Positions 18,385-27,150 of a DNA stretch of 64,000 nt are shown one piece after another. Origin of the DNA: Chryseobacterium sp. (GTDB lineage Bacteria; Bacteroidota; Bacteroidia; Flavobacteriales; Weeksellaceae); contig NZ_JAFAJM010000017.1 of assembly GCF_019236175.1 (NCBI RefSeq), forward strand, positions 1 through 64,000, written 5' to 3'. Numbering within the stretch: position 1 is the stretch's first letter; each line of letters starts with the position of its first letter. The notes below the pieces were generated by a model. That model searched no databases. It was not told the origin of the DNA and was given only the letters and a program-made list of their open reading frames with translations. Made by a program: the position numbers and the translations under genes.

Positions 18385-19299
18385 CTAATATTTTCTTTCC
18401 ACATTGATTCTTTCATGTATCTGATCTACCGGCATATGAGCGTCGAAAAGGCCCATCACCTCTTTTGCTTTTTTTGCCGTATTGGAATTCGGATATTTTT
18501 TGATGATCCTGTTGAATTCCGCTATATTTTCATCGTTTAGTTTTCCGTATCCTTCAGAATCTCTTTCAAAGGTGGGGGTATTATCCATCCCAAAAAGATA
18601 ATCATACAGATAATTATTATAGTCTTGTCTTACTGTCTTTATCAGCTTGCTTTCAGAGTATTTATTCATGAAATTTTCCCAGAACATGATCCTCGCTCCT
18701 AATTCTTCCCAGGTAACAATCAGGCCTGCATCCGCCGCATAATTGCTTTCACTTTCTTTATCTGTCTGTCTGATATAAACAGTATAATCAGGAGTCAGCT
18801 TATTCTTAAAAAGAGAAGAGTAATATCCGGGAATAGTCCAGATCTCAGTCATTCCCTCACCTACTTCCCTGAATTCGAGACCTGCAGTCTTCAGTTCAGC
18901 GGTAATTTTCTTCACATTCTCAGGAAGGTTGTACTGATCTTTATCGGAATTATAATAATTCACGTATTTATCTAAAACCTCACTGTGTAAAGTACTAAGG
19001 CATCCGGTATACTTTTCTCTGATTTTTAAATAATCTTCATACGTCTTATCATTCTGTTCCGGGCTGTTTTCTGCAATTTCTTTTTCGATTTTTGAACGGT
19101 ACCACTGAAGAGCTTCAATATAATCCTCCGTTTTACCGACAGGAGAACAAACAGTATCTATTGGTTTGTACTGGTCTTCTTTTGTTTCTGTTCCGGCAAT
19201 TGAATCTCCTGTGGGCTTTGTGTCGGAAACTGCAGCCTCCTTTTTACAGGAAGCAACAGCTACAGACAGCATACAAACTGCTATAATATTTTTTATCAT
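18385..19299 (-). CDS. Predicted lipoprotein of unknown function
   Basis: 304 residues. Signal peptide MIKNIIAVCMLSVAVASC with lipobox at Cys18, then a Lys/Thr/Asp-rich linker. The body is acidic and helical, with tryptophan- and tyrosine-rich stretches (WTIPGYYSSLFKN, IMFWENFMNKY) and a C-terminal KKYPNSNTAKKAKEVM helix reminiscent of TPR-type ends. I do not recognise the family. Its position between a sugar-phosphate mutase and an aminotransferase gives no firm functional hint. Expected in the outer membrane or periplasm. Confidence 0.7.
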   Translation of the reverse strand: MIKNIIAVCMLSVAVASCKKEAAVSDTKPTGDSIAGTETKEDQYKPIDTVCSPVGKTEDYIEALQWYRSKIEKEIAENSPEQNDKTYEDYLKIREKYTGCLSTLHSEVLDKYVNYYNSDKDQYNLPENVKKITAELKTAGLEFREVGEGMTEIWTIPGYYSSLFKNKLTPDYTVYIRQTDKESESNYAADAGLIVTWEELGARIMFWENFMNKYSESKLIKTVRQDYNNYLYDYLFGMDNTPTFERDSEGYGKLNDENIAEFNRIIKKYPNSNTAKKAKEVMGLFDAHMPVDQIHERINVERKY

Positions 19300-19318
19300 C
19301 TTTGCTGTTATCAGGAGA

Positions 19319-21034
19319 TTAATCCAGCTGCAGATCTGTTTTAACAGCTGCTATTTTAGCTTCCAATGATTTTAATTTATCTCTGAAATCAGCTTCTGAA
19401 GAGATTGAATCTTTTACAGAAACATAAAACTTAATTTTGGGTTCCGTTCCTGAAGGTCTTACACAAACCTTTGTTCCATCCTGTGTATAATAGATCAATA
19501 CGTTCGATTTCGGAATGTCATTCATTCCCTTTTTCTCGTTTGTGGAAATGGTAAGGCTCGTCTGCTCCTTAAAGTCTTTTACTTCTTCCACTAATGAACC
19601 TGCCAATTCTTTTGGAGGATTTTCACGGAAGTTTTTCATCATATTCTGAATTTCTTCAGCTCCTTCTTTTCCTTTTCTTACCACATTTACGAGTCCTTCA
19701 TAATACATGCCAAGGTCTTCATAGATCTCAATCATGTACTGGTACATTGTTTTTCCGTTGGCTTTACACCATGCTGCAATTTCACACGCTACAAGAATAC
19801 TTCCGCAGGAATCTTTATCGCGTACGAAATCTCCGGTCATAAACCCGAAGCTTTCTTCGCCTCCACATACAAATTTTTGCTTTCCTTCAGCTTCACGAAT
19901 CATTTTACCAATCCATTTGAATCCGGTAAGACCTACCTTACATTCAACACCGAATTTTTGTGCAATGTCATAGAAAATATCAGAGGTAACAATCGTTGAA
20001 CCGATAAATTCCTTTCCTGTAATTCTTCCCTGCTTTCTCCATTCATTCAGAATGTAATACGTAAGGATAGTATTGGTCTGATTTCCGTTCAACAGCTGCA
20101 TTTCACCATCAAGATTTCTGACGGCAATTCCTAATCTGTCACCATCCGGGTCTGTTCCGATCACAATATCTGCGTTGGTAATTTTCGCTAAATCCATAGC
20201 CATTTCCAACGCTGCAGGTTCTTCCGGATTTGGAGATTCCACTGTCGGAAAATTCGGGCTTGGAATCATTTGCTCCTTTACAAGGTCGATTTTTTTAAAT
20301 CCTGCTTTCGCTAAAGCCTTAGGAACCGTAGTATAGGTTGTTCCGTGAATAGAGGTGAAAACAATATTCAAATTTTCTTTTCCGACATTCTGATAGGTAG
20401 AATTTTCTATACATGCATCAATGTAGATATCATCCTGTTCCTCCCCGATCCATTCTATAAGGTCATCATTTCCGTTGAATTTAATTTCGTCAAATTTTAC
20501 AGAATAGACCTCATTGATGATGGCTTCATCATGTGGCGGAACGATCTGCGCTCCGTCATTCCAGTATACTTTATACCCGTTGTATTCGGGCGGATTATGA
20601 GAAGCTGTCAATACAATTCCACCATTACATTTTTTATCACGAACGGTGAAAGACAATTCAGGTGTTGGTCTGTGATCTTTGAAAAGAAGTACTTTAATCC
20701 CATTGGCTGTTAAAACATCAGCCACCAGTTTTCCGAATTCCTTTGAGTTATGACGAACGTCATAAGCAATCGCTACTTTGATTTCTTCTCCTTTGAATTG
20801 TTGCAACATATAATTGGCAAGTCCCTGTGTAGCCTGTCCTAATGTATATTTATTCAAGCGATTGGTTCCTACTCCCATGATGCCACGCATTCCTCCTGTT
20901 CCGAATTCAAGTTCTCTGTAAAAAGAATCTTCAAGATCAGGTGAATTGCTGTCAATTAACGATTGTACGGCATCTTTTGTTTCCTGATCAAATGTATCGC
21001 TTAACCAAAGTTTCGCTTTTTCTAATGTTGTCAT
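19319..21034 (-). CDS. Phosphoglucomutase / phosphomannomutase
   Basis: 571 residues from ATG at 21034; 24 further in-frame codons (to 21106) lie in low-complexity repeat-like DNA and are rejected. Alpha-D-phosphohexomutase with phosphoserine S145 (TASHNPPEYNGYK), metal loop DPDGDRLG and sugar-binding GGEESFGF, plus the C-terminal phosphate-binding RPSGTEPKIKFY. It interconverts sugar 1- and 6-phosphates, feeding polysaccharide precursors or glycogen metabolism. The long form with no separate regulatory domain matches bacterial PGM/PMM. First gene of its operon. Confidence 0.93.
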   Translation of the reverse strand: MTTLEKAKLWLSDTFDQETKDAVQSLIDSNSPDLEDSFYRELEFGTGGMRGIMGVGTNRLNKYTLGQATQGLANYMLQQFKGEEIKVAIAYDVRHNSKEFGKLVADVLTANGIKVLLFKDHRPTPELSFTVRDKKCNGGIVLTASHNPPEYNGYKVYWNDGAQIVPPHDEAIINEVYSVKFDEIKFNGNDDLIEWIGEEQDDIYIDACIENSTYQNVGKENLNIVFTSIHGTTYTTVPKALAKAGFKKIDLVKEQMIPSPNFPTVESPNPEEPAALEMAMDLAKITNADIVIGTDPDGDRLGIAVRNLDGEMQLLNGNQTNTILTYYILNEWRKQGRITGKEFIGSTIVTSDIFYDIAQKFGVECKVGLTGFKWIGKMIREAEGKQKFVCGGEESFGFMTGDFVRDKDSCGSILVACEIAAWCKANGKTMYQYMIEIYEDLGMYYEGLVNVVRKGKEGAEEIQNMMKNFRENPPKELAGSLVEEVKDFKEQTSLTISTNEKKGMNDIPKSNVLIYYTQDGTKVCVRPSGTEPKIKFYVSVKDSISSEADFRDKLKSLEAKIAAVKTDLQLD

Positions 21035-21052
21035 ATTTATGTTTAGGTTTTT

Positions 21053-21227
21053 TAAGCCGGAAGAAGGAAGCTGGAGGTTGGAAGACATTATCCTGACCCG
21101 TTTCAAACTTCTGCTTTATTTTGTTTATTCTATTTTTTTTTTTTTTCGGAAGAATATTTTTAATCTGGAAAACAAGAGGTATGCAAGAATACTATCACTT
21201 CCATGCTCCGGCTTCTCACTTCCCGTC
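21053..21227. repeat. Imperfect inverted-repeat filler element
   Basis: The left arm at about 21053-21084 (AAGCCGG, GGAAGCTGGAGG, TTGGAAG) is mirrored by the right arm at about 21197-21227 (CTTCCATG, CTCCGGCTTCTCACTTCCCG). The middle is T-rich. It resembles low-complexity GGAAGCTGGAAG intergenic units of Chryseobacterium. Confidence 0.45.
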
Positions 21228-21231
21228 AATA

Positions 21232-21933
21232 TTATTCTAATTTTTTATTCTCAACCTTCGTTGCCTTATCTATTTTAAATGCTCTAATCGGGTCATTATA
21301 ATAGACAAATTTTGCAGTGTTCTGAATATGTCCTTTTAATGAATCTTTTACATTAACTTCTGCATAGTTTCCGTTTTTAGAATCAATATTCAGATGGGTA
21401 ATTTTCCAGTAAGGAGCGATTAGACTCGCTGTATCTGATATCTTTATTACGGCATCTTTCGTTAACCCTAAAAAATTGGCCCTGCTTCTGTTATGCATTT
21501 CCACTTCCGCCCTCCTTGTATTGACAGACCCCATAAAAGTGGCGTAATTTTTCATATTAAGCCTGAAATTATCTGTTTTAATTTCGCTAGAAATATTCAT
21601 TTCAACAGAATCAGAAACAGCCACTTTTTCAAGATTATATTTTGAATAAATCGTTACATTATAAAAATCTACTCCTTTTGTTCCTCTTTTCTCTCTGATG
21701 AAAAGTGTTTTATCTTTTACATCCACATCAAGGTTACCCGCAACATTGGGATACGTTTCTATTTCTACAAAATTCTTTGGCCCCCTTGCATAAAACACAC
21801 GAAATTTACCATTCAGATCCAGGTTGACAAACTCTGAAACATCCACATCTTTCTTTTCAATATTCCCTTTAGGAGATACTTTCCCGCAGGAAACTACTGC
21901 AACCAGCATCAATGTGTATACTATTTTTTTCAT
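21232..21933 (-). CDS. GIN-domain (DUF2807) lipoprotein
   Basis: 233 residues from ATG at 21933 (8 extra in-frame codons upstream precede the signal peptide and are dropped). Lipoprotein signal ending VAVVSC, then a repeating beta-strand pattern (LDVDVKDKTLFIREK, VTIYSKYNLEKVAVSDS, INLN-like rungs) typical of the head-GIN beta-helix family. In Bacteroidota these are surface or periplasmic proteins of unknown role, sometimes linked to sensing modules. No sensor kinase is nearby. The RSRANFLGL segment is a rung of the helix. Confidence 0.75.
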   Translation of the reverse strand: MKKIVYTLMLVAVVSCGKVSPKGNIEKKDVDVSEFVNLDLNGKFRVFYARGPKNFVEIETYPNVAGNLDVDVKDKTLFIREKRGTKGVDFYNVTIYSKYNLEKVAVSDSVEMNISSEIKTDNFRLNMKNYATFMGSVNTRRAEVEMHNRSRANFLGLTKDAVIKISDTASLIAPYWKITHLNIDSKNGNYAEVNVKDSLKGHIQNTAKFVYYNDPIRAFKIDKATKVENKKLE

Positions 21934-21957
21934 ATTTAATTTAAATATTCTAGTCAT

Positions 21958-22250
21958 AAAAACGGAAGAGAGTTTCTGAAGTGTTTTTAATCACAATATA
22001 GAAACTTTCAATAATAATTTTAAACAAAAATAGGATTAAAATTTCTAAAAATCTTTGTCTTTTGGCAATTAAATAACTGATTATTCTTAATTTTTTGCTT
22101 TTCAGGCATAAGTCTGTTTTCTGCAGCTTTTGATTTTAATTTTTGATAAAATAGGATGGCAAAATTGAAGTATTGAAAATTAGAATACAATAGAGAAAAT
22201 ATTTATATGTGCCATCTCTTTACAATCATTATGTTTCATGATAACCAATA
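21958..22250. other. Intergenic region without a recognised gene
   Basis: Very A+T-rich. The only candidate signal is a minus-strand -7 element TATTTTTG at 22025-22032 for the GIN gene, with no good -33. No open frame with convincing content is present on either strand. Confidence 0.5.
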
Positions 22251-22288
22251 AAAAACACCTCTAAAAGCTGTCAACTTTCAGAGGTGTT
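22251..22288 (-). terminator. Terminator of the glycosyltransferase operon
   Basis: AACACCTCT (22254-22262) pairs with AGAGGTGTT (22280-22288), with a minus-strand T tract. Confidence 0.85.
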
Positions 22289-22318
22289 CGTTTTATATTG
22301 ATAACAATCAAAATATTT

Positions 22319-22711
22319 TTAGCTATTTTCAGCTGAAGCTGAATAAATGGCTAATGAAAGAATGACAGCTACGATAATAACCCCAATAATTAAAGGTTTC
22401 CATATTGGCTTTTTGGGATACTGTGCCTCGTCAGGAAAATATTTGGGAACAAAATAATTGGATAACAACGTCCCCCCTGCAAATCCGCATATATAAGCAA
22501 TCGCACTGACAGGTTTTTCCGGAATATTCACAATAACCGCAGTCAGCAAGGTAATGACAACAGAAATTCCCAATACCGTATAAGCTTCTTTTTTTCTTTT
22601 ACTTTCTATCAGATTCTGATAAAGCAACACTCCTCCGAAGAGGGTGGACAGAAAAATAGAGAATCCTAAAATAGCTTTTTTAGAATAAATTTTGGGCAAC
22701 TTTTCTTCCAT
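22319..22711 (-). CDS. Small integral membrane protein
   Basis: 130 residues with four predicted membrane helices (about 14-30, 45-62, 68-86, 104-122) and a cytoplasmic-looking N-terminus. No family recognised. Its ATG overlaps the glycosyltransferase stop by one base (TAATG), implying translational coupling and therefore a likely role with that enzyme, for example as a small polyprenyl-phosphate or GtrA-like partner; this is inference only. Confidence 0.7.
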   Translation of the reverse strand: MEEKLPKIYSKKAILGFSIFLSTLFGGVLLYQNLIESKRKKEAYTVLGISVVITLLTAVIVNIPEKPVSAIAYICGFAGGTLLSNYFVPKYFPDEAQYPKKPIWKPLIIGVIIVAVILSLAIYSASAENS

Positions 22712-23661
22712 TATATTACTTCATCAATATTGTAGTTCTTATGCTCACGATTCGTTCTGATAATCATTTCTCCCAAGAACCCTGCTACAAATAACAATGT
22801 TCCCATGATCATCATCGTTAAAGCAATATAAAACCAAGGATTATTGGTAATCAAATGCCCGTAAATACCTCTGGCAACGTCAATTAACTTTGAAATCCCC
22901 AACCAAAGTGCTGAAAGAAAACCAAAGATAAACATCAAGGTTCCTACAGCTCCGAAAAAATGCATCGGTCTCCCTCCAAAACGGCTGACAAACCAAAGCG
23001 TGATCAAATCCAGAAAACCTCTGATAAATCTTTCAGTACCAAATTTTGAAGTTCCGTAAGGTCTTGCCTGATGCTGTACTTCTTTTTCGGTAATTCTTCT
23101 GAATCCTGCATTGGCCGCCAATACCGGAATATAGCGGTGCATATCACCATACACATCAACAGATTTTACGACCTGTCTTTTGTAAGCTTTCAGACCGCAG
23201 TTGAAATCGTGAAGATAAACTCCGGATACTTTTCTGGCAGCAGCATTGAATAGTTTTGACGGGATATTCTTGGTCATCACATTGTCAAAACGTTTCTTTT
23301 TCCAGCCGGAAACAATGTCATAATTCTCATTAACCACCATATTGTACAGATCCGGAATTTCCTCAGGGAAGTCCTGCAAATCTGCATCCATGGTAATTAC
23401 CACATCTCCGTTTGTTCTTGAAAAGGCAGCATGAAGTGCCTGGGATTTCCCATAATTTCTGGAAAATTTAATAGCATGGATCTGGGGATGCTGAACTTTC
23501 ATATTCTCAATAATACTCCACGACAAATCCGTACTTCCATCATCTACAAACCAGATTTCATAAGATAAACCACTGGTTTTACAGACATTATCAATTCTTG
23601 AAAAAAGCTCTTCCAAAGAGTCTTCTTCGTTCAGTAACGGAATAACTATAGATAGATTCAT
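22711..23661 (-). CDS. GT2 glycosyltransferase with C-terminal membrane helices (DPM1/GtrB-like)
   Basis: 316 residues. GT-A domain starting MNLSIVIPLLNEEDSLEEL, with FVDDGSTD for the nucleotide and MDADLQDFPEEI as the DxD metal motif, then CGLKAYKR. Two membrane helices near residues 230-255 and 270-295 tether it to the inner membrane. The group transfers sugars to polyprenyl phosphate, making donors for GT-C enzymes or LPS modification. A partial GT-C (DUF2723) protein at the left edge of the window could use such a donor, though they are far apart. Middle gene of a three-gene operon. Confidence 0.88.
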   Translation of the reverse strand: MNLSIVIPLLNEEDSLEELFSRIDNVCKTSGLSYEIWFVDDGSTDLSWSIIENMKVQHPQIHAIKFSRNYGKSQALHAAFSRTNGDVVITMDADLQDFPEEIPDLYNMVVNENYDIVSGWKKKRFDNVMTKNIPSKLFNAAARKVSGVYLHDFNCGLKAYKRQVVKSVDVYGDMHRYIPVLAANAGFRRITEKEVQHQARPYGTSKFGTERFIRGFLDLITLWFVSRFGGRPMHFFGAVGTLMFIFGFLSALWLGISKLIDVARGIYGHLITNNPWFYIALTMMIMGTLLFVAGFLGEMIIRTNREHKNYNIDEVI

Positions 23662-23678
23662 TTAATTTTTTAATAAAA

Positions 23679-24281
23679 TTAGGCTTGATTTGTTTCTTCA
23701 GGCTGATGAATAGTTCTTGTTCTAAAAAACGCTCCAAAAAACACCGACAAAACTACGTAAAATATAAGAATTGCTGCAAAATATCCTGAAAAATGACTTG
23801 CAGTCAGCATATCTTTTCCTTTTACAGCCTCCGGACTAAAGCTTGGTAATCTTTCTTTGTACTTCTGATCAAGCTCATCGATGTCTTTTTGATGCTTCAG
23901 AATTTTTCTTGCAGAATTATATTCCGTATCCAATTCTGATTTTTGTCTTTGAACATATTGATAGTTCAATAGCTTTTTAGCATCCGTATCTGCGAAGTTT
24001 AAAAAAGCATAAATACTGAAAATAGAAAGAATACCTCCGATAAACATTGGAACAAATGCTCTCTTGAAAGCTTCTCTAAAACTAACTACTCGATGCTTGT
24101 TCCAATACGATTTTACAGACCAGAACGCAGCTCCGGCATATAAAACAGGCAACACGAAAGCATTGGCTTTCAGTGATATATCAAAATAATTGATTCCTGA
24201 GAAAAAAATGTAAACTACAAAGAAAACAATCATTGTAGCGATAAAAAGTATAATTCCTAGTGTTGATGGACTTTTAGTCAT
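23679..24281 (-). CDS. DUF4199 membrane protein
   Basis: 200 residues from ATG at 24281. The open frame continues 62 codons upstream, but that part is antisense to the SRP RNA gene and its promoter, so it is not coding. Four membrane helices (about 8-28, 38-58, 74-94, 165-187) with a Lys/Glu-rich coiled loop between helices three and four; WNKHRVVSFREAFKRAFVP is the DUF4199 core. Function unknown. 17 bp upstream of the glycosyltransferase, so first gene of that operon. Confidence 0.82.
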   Translation of the reverse strand: MTKSPSTLGIILFIATMIVFFVVYIFFSGINYFDISLKANAFVLPVLYAGAAFWSVKSYWNKHRVVSFREAFKRAFVPMFIGGILSIFSIYAFLNFADTDAKKLLNYQYVQRQKSELDTEYNSARKILKHQKDIDELDQKYKERLPSFSPEAVKGKDMLTASHFSGYFAAILIFYVVLSVFFGAFFRTRTIHQPEETNQA

Positions 24282-24379
24282 ATTTAATTTTTTTGAAAAA
24301 AGTTGAAAAATTATTCCCCTAAATGTCAGCATTTTAGCGCTACCACTGCATTTTTTCAACAAATTTTCTTTAATAAAGT

Positions 24380-24409
24380 TTTGAAGTTTATAAATTATTC
24401 CTACCTTTG
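24380..24409 (+). promoter_or_regulatory. Promoter of the SRP RNA gene
   Basis: TTTG (24380-24383), an 18-bp spacer and TACCTTTG (24402-24409), with the RNA starting a few bases later. Confidence 0.65.
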
Positions 24410-24413
24410 CAAC

Positions 24414-24516
24414 GGCAAGTCCTAAACAACCAGCTCCTGAGAATCCTCCAGGGTGGGAACGCAGCAAAGGTAATCGGTCGTAGCGGTGTGATTTAGGTAG
24501 CTTGCCATTTTTTTTT
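24414..24516 (+). ncRNA. ffs: Signal recognition particle RNA, bacterial small type
   Basis: GGCAAG (24414-24419) pairs with CTTGCC (24501-24506), extended inward by TCCTAAA against TTTAGG. The apical part contains GGGAACGCAGCAAAGG, the conserved asymmetric loop and tetraloop region of helix 8 that binds Ffh. A T run at 24508-24516 terminates it. The RNA scaffolds the SRP that targets membrane proteins. It is divergent from the DUF4199 gene. Confidence 0.9.
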
Positions 24517-24625
24517 GTTTTAAAGTAAGAAGAGAGGTAATTTGATAATTATCTTTTTTTGTTTTTAATACTTTATGCATCATCTCCATTTTTCTAATTT
24601 CAGATTACCCGGTTTTATTTATCAA

Positions 24626-25312
24626 TTAAAATTCGAACGTTTCCCCTAGTCTTGGTAAAACAAGTTCTACATTTTTATCGGCGAAATGTTTTAATGCACT
24701 TTCATGATTGATTTCAATAGCAGGAAAAGTATCAAAATGACATCCGATTACTTTTGGAGTTTTTAACAGCTCTGCGGCTGCAAAAGAAGCTTTTCTCGGG
24801 CACATTGTGTAGTGGCTGCCGATTGGTAAGATCGAAAGGTCAATATTCCCGTAAAGTCTCGGAAAAAGCTCCATATCTGCCATTACCCCCGTATCTCCTG
24901 CCAAATAGATGTTTTTTCCTTCAGGAAGTCTGAAAATATATCCCACAGGAACTCCGCCGTAGCTTCCGTCCGGAAAAGAACTGGTATGGTGAGCCGGAAC
25001 CATGGAAATTTTAAGATCGTCGATTTTTGCCGACCCACCTAAGTTCACATCATCTGTATTTTTCGCTGCTTTAAAATACCCGCATACTTCAGGCACTCCG
25101 ATTAGGGTAGCTTCAGGATAATGCTCCAATACCTCACCAACATCCGCGATATGATCACCATGTGCATGGGTCAAAAGAATGTAATCAATTTTTTGAGCGG
25201 TAATATCAAAACCTGATTCCGCTTTTTTGTAGTTGTAAAAAGGGTCACTTAAAATTGTTTTGTCCTTATAGGTGAACAGGAAACAATTTTGCCCTAAGAA
25301 TTGTATTTTCAT
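24626..25312 (-). CDS. UPF0173 metal-dependent hydrolase
   Basis: 228 residues, metallo-beta-lactamase fold. The metal-binding motif HAHGDH is at residues 49-54, with further ligands in MVPAHHTS, LAGDTG and the C-terminal CHFDTFP. Family UPF0173 (YtkL-like) has no firm substrate. Cytoplasmic, complete length. Probably a single gene. Confidence 0.85.
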   Translation of the reverse strand: MKIQFLGQNCFLFTYKDKTILSDPFYNYKKAESGFDITAQKIDYILLTHAHGDHIADVGEVLEHYPEATLIGVPEVCGYFKAAKNTDDVNLGGSAKIDDLKISMVPAHHTSSFPDGSYGGVPVGYIFRLPEGKNIYLAGDTGVMADMELFPRLYGNIDLSILPIGSHYTMCPRKASFAAAELLKTPKVIGCHFDTFPAIEINHESALKHFADKNVELVLPRLGETFEF

Positions 25313-25383
25313 TTTAAATTTAGTTTTAAATTTTTTGAATAGAAATGATTCATCACACGAAGCGAAAGAAACATTTTTTTAAT

Positions 25384-25671
25384 TTAAGAACACCCCATTG
25401 GTGGCTTTAAAAAAAACTCATATATCAACAGACATGTCGGTATTATTATTAAAATCTGGAGGACTAATAACGGCTTCACAGGTTTCAATTTTCCGATTAA
25501 CAGATAAAAGCCTAAAACAGCATTGGAAATAACAACCAGAATAATCAAGGCAGGGATAAAATCAACTTCAAGAACTGACATACCTCCGCTTAATTCTTCA
25601 ATCAAATAATAGACAAGTAATAAAGCCAGAATAATAGACAGCCAGGAGGTTATTTTTAAAGCGCTCTTCAT
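25384..25671 (-). CDS. Small hydrophobic membrane protein
   Basis: 95 residues with three predicted membrane helices (about 5-24, 35-57, 65-88). No recognised family. It starts 5 bp after the SRPBCC gene and so belongs to the menB-menA operon tail. Function unknown. Confidence 0.6.
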   Translation of the reverse strand: MKSALKITSWLSIILALLLVYYLIEELSGGMSVLEVDFIPALIILVVISNAVLGFYLLIGKLKPVKPLLVLQILIIIPTCLLIYEFFLKPPMGCS

Positions 25672-25676
25672 ACCCC

Positions 25677-26123
25677 CTATTTCTGTGGAAATTTATCCTC
25701 GATAAGATTGAGTTTAATCCCATATTCCAGATAAGCTTTACAACCGTCTAAAACCGTTGTAAAGCCTCCTGTATTGTCATTGACAGTTTTTAACAGATCT
25801 TCACCAGTCTGCCTGAATCCATAGCTTTTAATCACAACGAGGGTTCCTTTTTCCATCTCTCTGAATTCATAATCTACATGCACTGAAGGCTCTCCCCATT
25901 CTGTCTTGATTACCTGATTCGGAACAATATGGCGGACATGTACCGTGTTTTTTACGTTGTACATTTCCCACTCCCAAACAACAGTTTTTCCCGCTTCCAG
26001 TTTTCCGGTTGATTTTGTAAACCAGAAATGAGTGGTTACTTCAGGATTGACGAATGCTTCAAAAACCTCCTCAACCGGTTTTCTGATAAGCATTTGCGCT
26101 TCAACATAGATCGTAATACTCAT
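25677..26123 (-). CDS. SRPBCC / AHSA1-type ligand-binding protein
   Basis: 148 residues of the START/Bet v1-like fold. The N-terminal AQMLIRKPVEEVFEAFVNPEVTTHFWF and the central WEWEMYNVKNTVHVRHIVPNQVIKTEW are the AHSA1 signatures. Such proteins bind hydrophobic ligands; specific roles are rarely known. It lies 16 bp after menA, so a role in membrane or quinone physiology is possible but unproven. Confidence 0.8.
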   Translation of the reverse strand: MSITIYVEAQMLIRKPVEEVFEAFVNPEVTTHFWFTKSTGKLEAGKTVVWEWEMYNVKNTVHVRHIVPNQVIKTEWGEPSVHVDYEFREMEKGTLVVIKSYGFRQTGEDLLKTVNDNTGGFTTVLDGCKAYLEYGIKLNLIEDKFPQK

Positions 26124-26139
26124 GAGATTATATTTTAGA

Positions 26140-27069
26140 TTAGTTAAACAGATTTAAGCCAACCGCCATAAGAATTGCCATTACAAAGGTCATAATTCCA
26201 ACCTGCTTCAAAAACTGATCTAATTCTTTGGGTTCTTTTACCGACATTATATTTCTTCTCAGTTTCGCTAACGGAAACATGAGAATCATCACGATAAATA
26301 CATAATAATTCTGAGCCTGTATAAATCCGTTGATCCCTAAAAATATAAGGATTAATATCAAAGGAAGCTGTAGCAGGATCATTTCGTAAATCATTGCATT
26401 TTTAAATCCGATTCTCAATGCAAAGCTATTTTTCCCTGATAACCTGTCACTTTCAATATCCCTCATATTATTCAGGTTAAGAACAGCCATACTCATCATT
26501 CCTATTGCAGTTCCCGGTAATAACATATCCCAGCTGAAGGTTTTGGTAAACAGGAAATAGCTTCCGCACACCGAAACAAGTCCAAAAAAGATAAATACGA
26601 AGACATCTCCCAGTCCCATATATCCATAAGGTTTTTTACCTACTGTGTATCCGATAGCAGCTAAAATACACGCTACTCCTAATCCTATGAAAATATAAAA
26701 TTCATTCATGTAATTAGGAATGAAAGCAACATACAAGAGTGCAAGGGTAGCTACAAAAGACAAAGCTGAGAAAAGAATGACTGCATTTTTCATTTGCTTT
26801 GCCGTAATTTTCCCTGATGCTACTGCTCTTGCTTCGGCTTCATTGATTCTCTTGGCGTCAGTCCCTTTTACTCCGTCACCATAATCATTGGCATAGTTTG
26901 ATAAAATCTGATATAATAGCGTTACCAGAAGAGCCAGGGCAAAGATTTTCCAGTCCCAGATTCCTCCTTCTCTGTAAAGTCTCCATTTGGCAATGAAAGC
27001 CCCCATAATAATTCCGCTTAACGAAAGCGGTAAAGTTCTGAGCCTTGCGGCTTTTATCCAATCCGTCAT
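26140..27069 (-). CDS. menA: 1,4-dihydroxy-2-naphthoate prenyltransferase
   Basis: 309 residues from ATG at 27069 (6 extra in-frame codons upstream rejected). UbiA-superfamily membrane prenyltransferase: MTDWIKAARLRTLPLSLSG is the MenA N-terminus, SNYANDYGDGVKGTD is the first Asp-rich diphosphate motif and NNMRDIESD the second. About eight membrane helices. It prenylates and decarboxylates DHNA to demethylmenaquinone. It follows menB in the same operon, confirming a menaquinone role. Confidence 0.93.
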   Translation of the reverse strand: MTDWIKAARLRTLPLSLSGIIMGAFIAKWRLYREGGIWDWKIFALALLVTLLYQILSNYANDYGDGVKGTDAKRINEAEARAVASGKITAKQMKNAVILFSALSFVATLALLYVAFIPNYMNEFYIFIGLGVACILAAIGYTVGKKPYGYMGLGDVFVFIFFGLVSVCGSYFLFTKTFSWDMLLPGTAIGMMSMAVLNLNNMRDIESDRLSGKNSFALRIGFKNAMIYEMILLQLPLILILIFLGINGFIQAQNYYVFIVMILMFPLAKLRRNIMSVKEPKELDQFLKQVGIMTFVMAILMAVGLNLFN

Positions 27070-27073
27070 AATT

Positions 27074-27140
27074 TGTATAATGTACAAAGTATTATGTACA
27101 ATGTAAAAACTGCGATCTCAAGCCATTAATACATTGTACT
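27074..27140. repeat. TGTACAAAGTATTATGTACA-type filler between menB and menA
   Basis: The words TGTACAA, TGTACAATGT and ACATTGTACT are repeated in direct and inverted form within 60 bp. It resembles low-complexity intergenic DNA common in Chryseobacterium. Confidence 0.4.
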
Positions 27141-27150
27141 TTTTATAATT

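Noticed and set aside
24282..24467. N-terminal extension of the DUF4199 protein
   Set aside because: Antisense to SRP RNA and lacks membrane-helix or domain content; translation from ATG 24281 gives the expected start.
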